Assembly: GCA_021818985.1 (NCBI GenBank)
Contig: JAKASO010000003.1
Location: 36,641-100,640 of the forward strand
Direction of reading: 5' to 3'
Length of the DNA stretch: 64,000 nucleotides
Source: a bacterium
GTDB lineage: Bacteria > SZUA-79 > Acidulodesulfobacterales > Acidulodesulfobacteraceae
Made by a program: the position numbers and the translations under genes. The notes below the pieces were generated by a model, which did not search any database, was not told where the DNA came from, and worked only from the letters and a program-made list of their open reading frames with translations. Below, piece by piece: positions 35,307-44,967 of the stretch; within the stretch, counting starts at the first letter, position 1, and the number at the start of each line of letters is the position of its first letter.

Positions 35307-36173
35307 TCACACATTAGCCGTTATATATACGGAACCGGCAGTTTTGTTATCCGGCATAAATTTATACCGGCTTATTATTTTTTCAACAAATGTTTCGGCT
35401 TTTACCAAAGCATAATTCAGATTTGCGCCTTTAGCAAGATATGCGGCAAGAACAGCCGAAAAGGCACAGCCTGTCCCGTGTATTTCCTTACCCATTTTGA
35501 TCCGCTTTCTTTCATATATAAAAAATTCGTTATTATAATCAAGCGCGATATCCGTTATCACATCATTTCCAAGGTGGGAACCCTTAATAACGATACTACT
35601 AATCTGCGGAAATATCCTGCGAATGGACAGAGCCGCCGTTTTCATAGAATCAACATTCTTAATAACTTTTTTTGCGATCAGTTCCGCTTCCGGTATATTG
35701 GGAGTAATAGCCGTTGCGATATTGAACAGCGGAATTAAAAAATTCAACCCCCCTTTGCCGGCTGCTGCATTTAATTTCTTTCCGGAAGTAGAGATAAAAA
35801 CAGGATCCACAACAACCATTCCCACCCCGCCCACTGAGATATACCTCGCTATTAATTCGCTCTGTTCTTCATTTGAAACAAGTCCGGTTTTAACGCAATC
35901 CACCTTAAAATAATCGAACACCGCCCTCAGTTCAAATTCAAAAACATCCTTGCTTACCGGCTTTATTTTATAGATCTTGTCCGGGTTCTGGGCGGTTACG
36001 GCTGTAACAGCGGATAATCCATAGATCCCTAATTTTGAAAATATCTTCGCATCGGATGTAATCCCAGCCCCTCCGGAACCGTCAAAACCAGCAATGGAAA
36101 AGGCTTTAATCAAAGGAAGCGCCGGGCTTTTTTTATCTTTCACGGCTAATATAACCCTCCCACGTTTATGCAA
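35307..36173 (-). CDS. thiD: hydroxymethylpyrimidine/phosphomethylpyrimidine kinase
   Basis: Makes HMP-pyrophosphate for thiamine synthesis. The 288-residue ribokinase-fold protein has GFDGSGGAGITSDAKIF near the N-terminus, TAVTAQNP, VVDPVFISTSG, and GTGCAFSAVLAAYLAKG near residue 235. It follows polX by 13 bp. No TPP riboswitch is visible in front of it, as polX is directly upstream. Confidence 0.92.
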   Translation of the reverse strand: MHKRGRVILAVKDKKSPALPLIKAFSIAGFDGSGGAGITSDAKIFSKLGIYGLSAVTAVTAQNPDKIYKIKPVSKDVFEFELRAVFDYFKVDCVKTGLVSNEEQSELIARYISVGGVGMVVVDPVFISTSGKKLNAAAGKGGLNFLIPLFNIATAITPNIPEAELIAKKVIKNVDSMKTAALSIRRIFPQISSIVIKGSHLGNDVITDIALDYNNEFFIYERKRIKMGKEIHGTGCAFSAVLAAYLAKGANLNYALVKAETFVEKIISRYKFMPDNKTAGSVYITANV

Positions 36174-36186
36174 CCATAATCATAAA

Positions 36187-37926
36187 TCATGCAAGTTTTG
36201 AATCCCTTATTCCCTTCATTATATTGAAAACCTCACCGGCGCTGTATGTATTTAAAACAGATTTTTTGGTCGCCCAACCTTTTCTTGCCGTATAAATTCC
36301 ATAAGGCATTACATTAAGCCCATATACACTGTGCGCATCCGGATTAATCGAGATCATCACGGATTTTGAAATCGCTTCTTTTATATATCTCCAGTCAATA
36401 TCAAGCCTTTTAGGGTTTGCATTAAGTTCAATGATCGTATTATACTTGCTACAAGCATCTATGACGGCATGAATATCAAGAAGATACGGATTTCTCTCAA
36501 GGAGAAGCCTTCCCGTTAAATGCCCTATCATTGTAGTATATGGATTTTTTATCGCCATTATTATTCTTTCCGTCATCGCATCTTCGGTCATGTTAAAACG
36601 GGAATGAACGGAAGCAACAATAAAATCAAACAACGAAAGAACATGATCTTCATAATCCAATTTTCCATCCGGCAGTATATCTGATTCCACCCCTTTGAAT
36701 ATCTTTATTTTGCCGGCATATTCTTCATTCAGCTTGTCAATATATTTGATCTGGCTTTTTATATCGTCCGCGCTTAACCCACCAGCATAGTAAGCGGATA
36801 TGGAATGGTCCGATATCCCAACGTATTTATAGCCCATTTCTAAAGCAGTTTTTACTACCTCCTCAAGGCTATGTTTTCCATCGGTATATGTGGTATGCAC
36901 ATGAAAAATCCCCTTAATATCGCTTTCCTCTATAAGAACCGGAATATTATGCTTTAACGCTTCATCCAGCTCTCCCGTGCCTTCGCGAAGCTCCGGCGGT
37001 ATATACTGCATGCCGAAAAGTTCATAAATATCTTTTTCACTTTTAACGCTGATCTTCGTATCGCCTTTAAATATGCCATATTCGCTTATCTTATAGTCTG
37101 CTTTTTTCTCTAAACCCCTTAACTGTTCATTATGAAGCTTAGAGCCGGTAAAATGGTGAAGGGCGTAAATATAATCCTCGTTTGCGACAACTCTAAGATC
37201 AACATGGATTCCGCTTTGTAAAACAACGCTGAGCTTCGTCTCGCCCATGGACTTAACTCTGGAGATAAGGTTATATTTAAGGAAAAAATCAATTAAAGCA
37301 GATAAATTTTTAGAAGAAGCAACTATGTCAATATCCCCCACCGTTTCAAGCTTTCTTCTTAATGAGCCTGCTACTTCCGCATTTAAAACAAATCCTGAAT
37401 TTTTTAGATAAAAAACTATCGCTTCTGCTTCGGGTTCGGCTTCATAATATAGAAATCTCTCTTTAAACGACCTGTATTCGATAATGGATTGCTTCAGATT
37501 TTCTACGGTTTTATCTCCAAAGCCTTCAATGCCCGCAATTCTGTTATTAGAAATAGCGCCTTCAAGCTCGTCTATATTTTTTATGTTCAAAATATCGTAA
37601 AGTGACCTGGCTTTTTTCGGACCGAGCCCGCGAAGCTTCATTAACTCGAAAAGCCCTTCTGGAACGGAACTTTTCAGCTCATCGTAATAGGCTAAATGCC
37701 CAGTGGTAATAAGTTCTTTTATTTTTAACGAAAGGTCGCTGCCTATTCCAGAAATTTTTGGCAGTTCCCCTTTTTCTGCCATTGCCTGAAGGTTTTCCTG
37801 AAGCTGATTTATAATCCTTGCCGCATTGGAATATGCGCGAATTTTAAAGGGGTTTTCTCCTTTTATCTCAAGAATTTCTGCTATCTTTCCAAAAATTTCC
37901 GCAATTTCTTCGTTTGTAATTTCCAT
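36187..37926 (-). CDS. polX: DNA polymerase/3-prime-5-prime exonuclease PolX
   Basis: Repair polymerase with N-terminal helix-hairpin-helix lyase domain (MKLRGLGPKKARSLYD), the nucleotidyltransferase VGDIDIVAS metal-binding Asp pair, and a C-terminal PHP domain (FHVHTTYTDGKHSLEEVV, later DHSISAYYAGGL and HLTGRLLLERNPY). The 579 residues are typical of bacterial PolX, which fills short gaps and trims 3-prime ends. It could bear on the tandem-duplication signature seen in this window, but that link is speculation. Confidence 0.94.
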   Translation of the reverse strand: MEITNEEIAEIFGKIAEILEIKGENPFKIRAYSNAARIINQLQENLQAMAEKGELPKISGIGSDLSLKIKELITTGHLAYYDELKSSVPEGLFELMKLRGLGPKKARSLYDILNIKNIDELEGAISNNRIAGIEGFGDKTVENLKQSIIEYRSFKERFLYYEAEPEAEAIVFYLKNSGFVLNAEVAGSLRRKLETVGDIDIVASSKNLSALIDFFLKYNLISRVKSMGETKLSVVLQSGIHVDLRVVANEDYIYALHHFTGSKLHNEQLRGLEKKADYKISEYGIFKGDTKISVKSEKDIYELFGMQYIPPELREGTGELDEALKHNIPVLIEESDIKGIFHVHTTYTDGKHSLEEVVKTALEMGYKYVGISDHSISAYYAGGLSADDIKSQIKYIDKLNEEYAGKIKIFKGVESDILPDGKLDYEDHVLSLFDFIVASVHSRFNMTEDAMTERIIMAIKNPYTTMIGHLTGRLLLERNPYLLDIHAVIDACSKYNTIIELNANPKRLDIDWRYIKEAISKSVMISINPDAHSVYGLNVMPYGIYTARKGWATKKSVLNTYSAGEVFNIMKGIRDSKLA

Positions 37927-38155
37927 AAAATAAAAACACAGCCCGCCCTGTTATGGAAGAAAAAAGTTTTGCAATTTAACGGTGAAAATATAAACAAAAA
38001 AATAAAAGGAATTATTTTTTTTGTTTATGGCAATTTATTTTATTTTATTTTATAATAAAAGAAATTAAAATTAAAGGGGGAAACCTCATTACGATCCCTT
38101 AAGGTATAATCCCCTTTTAGGAAACTGTTAGGAAATTGGGAGTAAGGAAAAACGC

Positions 38156-38467
38156 ATGGGACTATCCGTAGAATTTATTGCTTTTGTTTTTAATATAATC
38201 AATATTATCCTTACTATATATATGTGGGTAATCATTATAAAAGCCTTAATATCGTGGGTAAATCCCGATCCTTACAACCCTATCGTCCGTTTTTTAAACG
38301 ATATTACCGATCCGGTTTTAAACAGGGTAAGGGCAATTATCCCATTAGGCGGCATAGGTATTGATTTTTCCCCCGTAATTGTAATTATCGCCATTTTTAT
38401 AATTCAGTATCTTCTGCATTATTTAGAATATCATATTATAGCCGGGGCTTTTTTAGGTTCATTTTGA
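38156..38467 (+). CDS. yggT: YggT-family membrane protein
   Basis: 103 residues with two hydrophobic segments (about 7-32 and 72-95) around the family motif ISWVNPDPYNPIVRFLNDITDP. YggT-like proteins are linked to cell division, septum or thylakoid organisation and osmotic tolerance. The gene stands alone upstream of dnaB, with divIVA nearby on the other strand. The 229-bp gap before it holds no gene I can support. Confidence 0.9.
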   Translation: MGLSVEFIAFVFNIINIILTIYMWVIIIKALISWVNPDPYNPIVRFLNDITDPVLNRVRAIIPLGGIGIDFSPVIVIIAIFIIQYLLHYLEYHIIAGAFLGSF

Positions 38468-38496
38468 TTTAATTTTAATATATTTAATTTTAATAT
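38467..38496. repeat. 15-bp perfect tandem duplication after yggT
   Basis: ATTTAATTTTAATAT occurs twice. Its first base is the last base of the yggT TGA. Confidence 0.9.
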
Positions 38497-38537
38497 AGAT
38501 TTTAACAGGATTCATACAGGAAAGAAACGGTAAAACG

Positions 38538-39989
38538 ATGAAAACAGTGAAAAAAGAACAAAAAGGGTCTTTCGTAAGTACAATTAAAGAAAGCGCCTCT
38601 TTTTCCAATCTCCAGAGGAAGAAAGATTATATCGCTCATATAGACGAAAAAATCTTAAATATTCTGCCCCCACGATCGATCGAGGCCGAAAAGGCTATAC
38701 TGAGCTCTATTTTAATTGACAGCTTTCAGGTGAATTCCGCCGTCCAGATCGTTAATGTTGACGATTTCTATGATGTCATTAACGGAAAAATATTTAAAGC
38801 CATAATAACATTAACCGAAAAAAATGAACCCATTGACATAATAACATTAAAAAATATTCTGGAACAGGAAAAGGATACCTCCGGTTTCGATCTTACAAAT
38901 TATCTTTTAACCCTGATAGAAATGCCTGCGGGACTTTCCAACGTCGAACAGTATGCAAAAATTGTAAAAGAAAAGGCGATTTTAAGGAACCTTATAAATG
39001 CTTCAAATAACATCCAGCGTAAATGCTTCGACCAGCAGGATCCGCTTGAAGATATACTCGATTTTACCGAAAAAACAATTTTTGATGTTACCGAAAAGCA
39101 TACCTCTAAAACATATTACGAGATATATCCCTTGCTTTTCAATTATTTCAAAAGACTAACTTCAAAAGATGAAGATGAAAAAGATATATCTGGAATTCAC
39201 AGTGGTTTTAAATATTTAGACGAACTAACCAACGGTTTTCAACCCTCAGATTTTATTATAATAGCCGGAAGACCGTCTATGGGAAAAAGCGCGCTTGCTC
39301 TAACCCTTGCAAGAAATGTCGCATTGAACAAAATACCGGTTGCCGTCTTTTCGCTTGAAATGTCTAAAGAACAACTCGTTACGAGATTGGTGTCCATGTC
39401 TGCAAGGATTGATTCCTCAACCCTTAGAAAAAGAAAGATATATGATCCCGATATTGAAAAATTACTTACCGCAATGCGCTCTTTAGAAAATATACCGATA
39501 TATATAGACGATAGCTCAGGAATTTCCGCAATGGAATTAAGGGCTAAGACCCGCCGTTTAAAGATCGAAAAAAATATAGGTCTTGTGATAATAGACTACC
39601 TTCAGCTTATGAGGACGTCGCCATATATCGAATCGAGGGAGCAGGCTATAGCGGATATCTCAAGATCTATAAAAAGCCTTGCCAAAGAGCTTAAGATCCC
39701 GATAATCGCTTTATCGCAACTAAACAGATTAGTGGAATCACGTTCGGACAGAAGACCGCAATTAGCTGATTTAAGGGAATCAGGAGCCATAGAACAGGAT
39801 GCCGATCTGATATTATTTATCTATCGTGAAGATGTTTATAAGAAAGATACGGAAAACAAGGGAATTGCGGAAGTGATTATAGGCAAGCAAAGAAATGGCC
39901 CGACCGGCATTGTAAAATTATCCTACGCGGATAGATTTACCTCATTTGATAATCTTGCCTCTACTTATGAAGATACGGACTATGTGTAG
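38538..39989 (+). CDS. dnaB: replicative DNA helicase DnaB
   Basis: Hexameric replication-fork helicase. After a 40-residue variable lead, the N-terminal domain starts at PRSIEAEKAILSSIL. The RecA-like domain has Walker A AGRPSMGKSAL near residue 247, Walker B LVIIDYLQLM near 355, and LSQLNRLVESRSDRRPQLAD followed by RESGAIEQDAD. Length 483. No intein is present. Location near rplI and rpsR/rpsF is common, although here dnaB is on the opposite strand. Confidence 0.95.
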   Translation: MKTVKKEQKGSFVSTIKESASFSNLQRKKDYIAHIDEKILNILPPRSIEAEKAILSSILIDSFQVNSAVQIVNVDDFYDVINGKIFKAIITLTEKNEPIDIITLKNILEQEKDTSGFDLTNYLLTLIEMPAGLSNVEQYAKIVKEKAILRNLINASNNIQRKCFDQQDPLEDILDFTEKTIFDVTEKHTSKTYYEIYPLLFNYFKRLTSKDEDEKDISGIHSGFKYLDELTNGFQPSDFIIIAGRPSMGKSALALTLARNVALNKIPVAVFSLEMSKEQLVTRLVSMSARIDSSTLRKRKIYDPDIEKLLTAMRSLENIPIYIDDSSGISAMELRAKTRRLKIEKNIGLVIIDYLQLMRTSPYIESREQAIADISRSIKSLAKELKIPIIALSQLNRLVESRSDRRPQLADLRESGAIEQDADLILFIYREDVYKKDTENKGIAEVIIGKQRNGPTGIVKLSYADRFTSFDNLASTYEDTDYV

Positions 39990-40016
39990 AATAGAAGAGT
40001 ATTAATCATCTTTATC

Positions 40017-40715
40017 TTAGAAATAAAATTTATTTACATCCCCTAAAAGGTTATCAAAATAATCTTTTTTATCTTTATCTTTATTATTAGATTTAGCCGC
40101 CGTTTCTTTTTCTTTTTCCTTATCAACAGGGGGTTCTTTCTCTCCGTTTTTTTCTTCAATTTTTCCTGCCTTTTCTGTCCCTATTTCTTCTATCCCTGTT
40201 TTTTTTAGGACATCCGCAATGGATTCAACAAATTTTTTATCTTCGGCAGGCGCAAATAATTCAATCTTTTTACTTTCTTCCTGTATAATCAGATCAATAT
40301 TCGTCGTCAAAAGACTCTTAATAGAATGTATAATCAGCAACCTTTTATTTAAGAGGTCATTGACATTCGCATATATTTCCGAATATTTTTTATATGCATC
40401 GTCCACAATCTTTTTTGCTTCGACAATGGCATTGTTTCTAATAACTTCGGCTTCTTTTTTAGCTGCGCCCCTTATGTCGTCCCCCATGGATTGCACCATT
40501 ATAATAGCTTCGCGTATAGTCTTGTCTTTTTCTTTATATTCTTTGATCTCCTGATTTTTTTTAACAAGTTCCTCTTTTAGATTATAAAAATCTCCGTATA
40601 GCTTTTCAAGGTCTTTAGAAATCAGTTCTAAAAAATCTTCTACCTCGATTATGTCATAGCCTTTTAATCTTTTAGAAAACTTCTGCGATTTAATTTCTAA
40701 GGGAGAAAGTTCCAT
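40017..40715 (-). CDS. divIVA: DivIVA-domain protein
   Basis: 232 residues. The conserved N-terminal block SPLEIKSQKFSKRLKGYDII followed by EVEDFLE is the membrane-curvature-sensing DivIVA domain. Then comes a long coiled coil (about 30-160) and a Lys/Glu-rich low-complexity tail. In Gram-negatives such proteins occur beside yggT and are less studied than the Gram-positive ones; the likely role is polar or septal organisation. It is convergent with dnaB. Confidence 0.85.
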   Translation of the reverse strand: MELSPLEIKSQKFSKRLKGYDIIEVEDFLELISKDLEKLYGDFYNLKEELVKKNQEIKEYKEKDKTIREAIIMVQSMGDDIRGAAKKEAEVIRNNAIVEAKKIVDDAYKKYSEIYANVNDLLNKRLLIIHSIKSLLTTNIDLIIQEESKKIELFAPAEDKKFVESIADVLKKTGIEEIGTEKAGKIEEKNGEKEPPVDKEKEKETAAKSNNKDKDKKDYFDNLLGDVNKFYF

Positions 40716-40751
40716 TTTTTATCTCCTGATAGCCCAACCGTTTATATCAAT

Positions 40752-40773
40752 TTAATATAAAGTTAATATAAAG
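40752..40773. repeat. 11-bp perfect tandem duplication
   Basis: TTAATATAAAG occurs twice in the gap between rplI and divIVA. Confidence 0.85.
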
Positions 40774-40847
40774 CTCCTTTTCCGATCGCCGGCTGGATAA
40801 AACCTCTATGCCGTTATACTATTATATATTATATATATAATGCGATA

Positions 40848-40869
40848 TATGATGCGGCTATGATGCGGC
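40848..40869. repeat. 11-bp perfect tandem duplication over the rplI stop
   Basis: TATGATGCGGC occurs twice. The minus-strand TAG of rplI (40858-40860) spans the junction of the two copies. Confidence 0.9.
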
Positions 40870-41319
40870 TTCTTCGGGAACGACATTCACCTCGCTTTCC
40901 GCCATTACTCCTGGATAAAGCTTGATCTTGACCGTATGCATGCCTAAATCCTTAATGGGACCTGCAAGCACTATGTTCTTTTTGTCAATATCGAAACCAA
41001 GTTTCTTTAATTGTTGCGCTATATCCATAGAAGTTATCGAACCGAATATTTTATCATATTCCCCGACCTTTACCGATAAATTCACAGGCGTTTTTTCGAT
41101 TTTATTTTTAAGATCCGTCCATGCATTAATGATTTTTCCTTTACGCCCGTTAATGGTCTTCATCTCGTGTTTTATCATTTTCAAGCTTGCTTTAGTTGCG
41201 GGAATGGCAAGTTTTTTCGGGAACAGAAAATTTCTTCCGTATCCATCCGAGATATTAACGGTATCGCCCATTTGACCTAAATTCGGAACATCTTCTTTAA
41301 GTATAACTTTCATGTCCAC
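40858..41319 (-). CDS. rplI: 50S ribosomal protein bL9
   Basis: Large-subunit protein with two domains and a long connecting helix. It starts MDMKVILKEDVPNLGQMGD, with the bL9 N-terminal signature VNISDGYGRNFLFPKKLA. The 153-residue length is normal. It is the last gene of the rpsF-rpsR-DUF2232-rplI cluster, but a 261-bp gap separates it from the preceding gene, so it may have its own promoter. Confidence 0.95.
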   Translation of the reverse strand: MDMKVILKEDVPNLGQMGDTVNISDGYGRNFLFPKKLAIPATKASLKMIKHEMKTINGRKGKIINAWTDLKNKIEKTPVNLSVKVGEYDKIFGSITSMDIAQQLKKLGFDIDKKNIVLAGPIKDLGMHTVKIKLYPGVMAESEVNVVPEEAAS

Positions 41320-41580
41320 TCCTTAAGAACTTTATAAGCTTTATGAACCTGTATTTTATTCATTTCATATTAAATTTCATATTAATATTATATTTTTTAT
41401 ATTTTATTATTTAATAGTTTTAAAATCAAGGATTATCTGTGTTTTGCCCCTTAATCTATCTTTGTCTTATACCAAAATTACCAATAGAAATTTTTAAAAC
41501 TATTTCAAAATATTAAAAATCATACAATCTAATCCCTCAGCTAATCTTTTCAACTAATCTTTATAGCGCCAAGACTGCTA
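41320..41580. other. non-coding gap upstream of rplI with repeats
   Basis: Contains a perfect 12-bp tandem duplication ATTTCATATTAA (41362-41385). A 37-bp segment at 41399-41435 is about 90 percent identical to 45036-45072. A 13-bp inverted repeat, AATAGTTTTAAAA (41413-41425) with TTTTAAAACTATT (41492-41504), could fold into a stem-loop in the leader of rplI. No open frame is supported. Confidence 0.6.
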
Positions 41581-42585
41581 CTAATGGGAACTTTTCGGAG
41601 GCTCGGTTAAATTATTCAAATTCAATTTTCTAAAGTTTAACCATTCATCCAGAATACCCATCAACACGACAAAAACAACAAAAGGATTGCTAAATAAGAA
41701 TATTAAAGCATAAGATAATATTCTTAAAAACAAATTCAAATTTACTTTTTTAAAAAAGAAAGCAATTATGGTCAGCCCCTGAATAAAATAGACGGATGAC
41801 GATACGACTATAATATTATATCCTAAAAATTTAAACAAGCCCGGAGAAAATATGACAATTCCCAGACCCGTCAGCAAAACGATAATAAAAAAATCAGAAG
41901 ACCTCCATGTCATTAAATCGCCGGCTTTTTCAAAAAACCCGTGTTCGTCAGCCTTTAAAAACTTTTTAACAATAATAAAGCCTGACCATAATCCTATCCA
42001 TGAAAAAACAATAAGAATGGCAGGCAGTAATAAAAAGCCGTCTTTTACAACAGTCATAAGAGCCGGTTTAAGTTTTGCGATAGCGGAACTCGATATCCCT
42101 ATAGTCTCATATACCCTTGAAATTTTATTAAACACTAAAATAGAGCTTTTATTTAAAGCGGCATAAAGATTTATATGAGCGCTATAAATAAAAAAGGCGA
42201 TCGCCGCGAATATCAAAAAGTATATAATTAATACAGGCAGGGCAACTGCCCATGTAAGCGTAAATTTTTTACTTATTATAAGAATGGAAAATATTGCCGG
42301 AATAAATACAAATATCAAAATCTGAAGTAACAGCAATAAAACAGAGGCATTTTTATTGGGCAAGGCGGTATAAAAAACCCATATAGCGGCGACGCAAACC
42401 AAGCCGCAAAGAAATACAGATTTTATTCCAAAATTCTTAAAAAACCATATCAATAAAAAGCTAAAAATTAAATAAAAAAGCGGATTAAAAAAAGAATAAT
42501 AACCGCCTCTAACTGAATTAATCAGTAAGAAAAATAAAAAAAATGTAAAAAATAAAACTGCAAAAAAACGTTTCGCTTCAAACAT
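41581..42585 (-). CDS. DUF2232 (YybS-like) membrane protein
   Basis: 334 residues and about eight hydrophobic helices, with no soluble domain. DUF2232 proteins are regularly found between rpsR and rplI in Deltaproteobacteria and Firmicutes, which is the main support. The function is unknown. The start overlaps the rpsR 3-prime end by 8 bp. The C-terminal helix pair ends in a short WLNFRKLN cytoplasmic tail. Confidence 0.8.
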   Translation of the reverse strand: MFEAKRFFAVLFFTFFLFFLLINSVRGGYYSFFNPLFYLIFSFLLIWFFKNFGIKSVFLCGLVCVAAIWVFYTALPNKNASVLLLLLQILIFVFIPAIFSILIISKKFTLTWAVALPVLIIYFLIFAAIAFFIYSAHINLYAALNKSSILVFNKISRVYETIGISSSAIAKLKPALMTVVKDGFLLLPAILIVFSWIGLWSGFIIVKKFLKADEHGFFEKAGDLMTWRSSDFFIIVLLTGLGIVIFSPGLFKFLGYNIIVVSSSVYFIQGLTIIAFFFKKVNLNLFLRILSYALIFLFSNPFVVFVVLMGILDEWLNFRKLNLNNLTEPPKSSH

Positions 42586-42856
42586 TTATTGAAGTATAAG
42601 GCAATAAGGCAAGATTTCTTGCTATTTTTATAGCTTTTGTGATTTTTCTCTGATGATATGCGCAATTACCGGTAATGCGGCGAGGCATTATTTTGCCTCT
42701 TTCGGTGATAAAATTTCTTAAAAGCCTTGAATCCTTATAATCAATCTTAAGGCCGGGGATGGAGCAGAATCTGCAAGCCTTTTTTCTTATATAGGAACGG
42801 CGAGTAAATGCGGTATCGGCAGGTTTAGGTGACCCTCCGCTTCTTCTTCTATCCAT
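42578..42856 (-). CDS. rpsR: 30S ribosomal protein bS18
   Basis: Small-subunit protein binding next to bS6. The start is placed at 42856 ([11 protein letters not shown]). GAGGAGG lies 9 bp upstream and the ATG overlaps the rpsF stop; a longer frame reaching back to 42886 lacks such a site. The conserved core [19 protein letters not shown] is present, followed by [15 protein letters not shown]. The Cys pair CRFC near the N-terminus is of the zinc-type bS18. Confidence 0.93.
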   Translation of the reverse strand: MDRRRSGGSPKPADTAFTRRSYIRKKACRFCSIPGLKIDYKDSRLLRNFITERGKIMPRRITGNCAYHQRKITKAIKIARNLALLPYTSINV

Positions 42857-43214
42857 TAACGGTTTCCTCCTCTTTTTTTGGCTCAAGATCCTTTGTAAAT
42901 ATTAAAGTTTGGTATCTGATGCAGTTATCCATAATCCTTAAATTTCTTTCAAGCTCGAATATAGCCGTATTTTCACCGGAAAAATGCAGTATTATATAAC
43001 GACCGCGATTGAATTTTTTTATGTTATAAGAAAGTTTTCTTACTCCCCAATCGTTGATCGCTATTAAATTTCCCTTCTTATCCGAAATGATCTTTGTAAT
43101 TTTTTCGATAGCTTCATTATAGACATTCTCATCCGCATCGGGATTAAAAAGAATAACCGTTTCATATTTTTTCGCTTTGCTATGTTTGATTTTTTTTAGA
43201 ACATTTTTTTTCAA
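42849..43214 (-). CDS. rpsF: 30S ribosomal protein bS6
   Basis: 121 residues with the bS6 pattern [20 protein letters not shown], then [31 protein letters not shown] and the C-terminal [20 protein letters not shown]. It is first in the cluster and lacks the ssb gene that many bacteria have between rpsF and rpsR. The N-terminus carries about 15 extra Lys-rich residues. Confidence 0.95.
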   Translation of the reverse strand: MKKNVLKKIKHSKAKKYETVILFNPDADENVYNEAIEKITKIISDKKGNLIAINDWGVRKLSYNIKKFNRGRYIILHFSGENTAIFELERNLRIMDNCIRYQTLIFTKDLEPKKEEETVNG

Positions 43215-43344
43215 ATTTACTTACCTCCGGCCAAATTTTATTACTAAGTTATTATTTATTATAAAGTTATTTTGCTTTACTTTATTTTACTATAATGAAT
43301 TGATTATATCTTTATATTTAAGAATTTGCAATATGTTAAATTAG

Positions 43345-43472
43345 TTCAAAATTGCCGGTAGAACCTGCAAAAAATCTTCCAATATTTATAAATGTCAGCA
43401 TCCGCGGTAATTACATTTTTCACCCCTTTATAAAAAATAATTATATACTATATACATTAATACAGTATTTAT
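43345..43472. repeat. dispersed about 130-bp element, copy B
   Basis: Counterpart of the element at 33378-33516; see copy A for the shared blocks. Copy B is also flanked by an inverted pair: AAATTGCCGGTAG at 43349-43361 and CTGCCGGCAATTT at 43511-43523 (12 of 13 positions pair). Copy A lacks the right partner. This occupies most of the 331-bp gap between rpsF and the radical SAM gene, which holds nothing else I can support. Confidence 0.7.
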
Positions 43473-43545
43473 TTTATTTTTATATAGTGCAAGTGTTAGT
43501 TTAAAATTTTCTGCCGGCAATTTATAAATAAATCAGATTTGCCCC

Positions 43546-44967
43546 TTATAACTGTCCTTTATAAGAAGAAATATATGTTGAAGGAGTCGAGATACATCTC
43601 ATTGACCTTTTAAGCTTACGCATGTGAAACAGCGGCATCTTTCCGGTAAGGATATACTTTATGACGAACAGAACATCGGCAACCCTGAGATTCAATCTCT
43701 TATAAGAGGTTTTATAAAGATTTGAGAATTCTTCAAAAAATTCTCTTTTCGGTAAGAACGTTTCAAGCACCGGATGAAATAAATCAAAATAAGAATAGTC
43801 GAGGGTAACGAGTTTATCTTTCAGATCGTTAAACAGCTTTGTCCCCGGTAACGGGGTTAGCACGGAAAATGCCGGCACGCTTATCTTGAGCCTCTTAACG
43901 AATGCTATAAGTTTTTCAAAATCAAATTTTGTAAATTCCGGTGAAACGATAAAAGACGCCGTAACGGCAACGTCATGTTTTTTTGCTATATAGTAAGCCT
44001 TTTCGTTTATTACGGAAGAATTGCTTTTATTTATACTCTTCAATTTTTCATCGTCTATGCTTTCAAAACCTATAAATATATTTGAAAGACCAATCTTTTT
44101 CCACTGGGATATTAACTCCGGATGTTTTACGATAGTGTCGCTTCTTGCCTGAATAGTATAGAGCTTACGTATGTTTGCTTTTTTTACAAGCTCTCCTATG
44201 CGTATCACCCTTTTTACATCGCTAAAGAAATTATCGTCTGCTACAAGAATATAATCCTGTTTTATTTCTTTAAGTTCGGCTACGACCCTTTCGGGCGACT
44301 TTGACCTGTAAGAGCCCCTGTAAAAATTCCATACGCTGCAAAAATCACATTTAAATGGACAACCCCTTGCCGTTTCAACACATGCTAAAGACGTCCTGAT
44401 GCCGAGATAATATCTTTTCCTGTATTCTTGAGTTAAATGCCGGGCAAAAAACGGGAGTTCGTTTATATTTTTAATTAATTGCCTCGGCTTTGTCTGAATC
44501 TGCTTGCCATTCTCATTATATGCGATACCGCTGATACCAGACAACGGCGTTTTAGATGCGTATGCCCTGACAAGCTCGACGGAAGTTACTTCCCCTTCTC
44601 CTATAACAATAGCATCCACCTCCTTTACATTAAAATCCAAAGGATAAACCGATACATGATGACCGCCTATGAAGACAAACTTTGCGCCGTATTCATTTTT
44701 TACCCTTTTTGCAAGTTCGATAGTTCTATATACGTCAGGGGTAAATGAACAGGAAAAACCATAAACTTCCGGTTTAAAGTCATTAATAATATCATCTAAA
44801 TATTTGTCTGAATTTTTGTCCACAGCTCTCAGATCGGCTATCCTGACGTCATGCCCGTCATTAAGAAGGCCGCCGGCAACAGCTTCAAGCCCTGTGGGTT
44901 CGATTAACGCAACATTGCTTAACCCCATAACACTTTCGTTATCGGGCTGCATAAGTAATATTTTCAT
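43546..44967 (-). CDS. B12-binding-domain radical SAM protein
   Basis: 473 residues. The N-terminal cobalamin-binding fold (MKILLMQPDNE... EPTGLEAVAGGLLNDGHDV) precedes a radical SAM domain whose cluster motif is CPFKCDFCSVW near residue 207. The substrate-side C-terminal region is not diagnostic. The CSVWNFYRGSYR segment and overall layout recall the class B methylases that include hopanoid C-3 methylase HpnR. Without hopanoid genes here, that is only a possibility. It appears monocistronic. Confidence 0.85.
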   Translation of the reverse strand: MKILLMQPDNESVMGLSNVALIEPTGLEAVAGGLLNDGHDVRIADLRAVDKNSDKYLDDIINDFKPEVYGFSCSFTPDVYRTIELAKRVKNEYGAKFVFIGGHHVSVYPLDFNVKEVDAIVIGEGEVTSVELVRAYASKTPLSGISGIAYNENGKQIQTKPRQLIKNINELPFFARHLTQEYRKRYYLGIRTSLACVETARGCPFKCDFCSVWNFYRGSYRSKSPERVVAELKEIKQDYILVADDNFFSDVKRVIRIGELVKKANIRKLYTIQARSDTIVKHPELISQWKKIGLSNIFIGFESIDDEKLKSINKSNSSVINEKAYYIAKKHDVAVTASFIVSPEFTKFDFEKLIAFVKRLKISVPAFSVLTPLPGTKLFNDLKDKLVTLDYSYFDLFHPVLETFLPKREFFEEFSNLYKTSYKRLNLRVADVLFVIKYILTGKMPLFHMRKLKRSMRCISTPSTYISSYKGQL

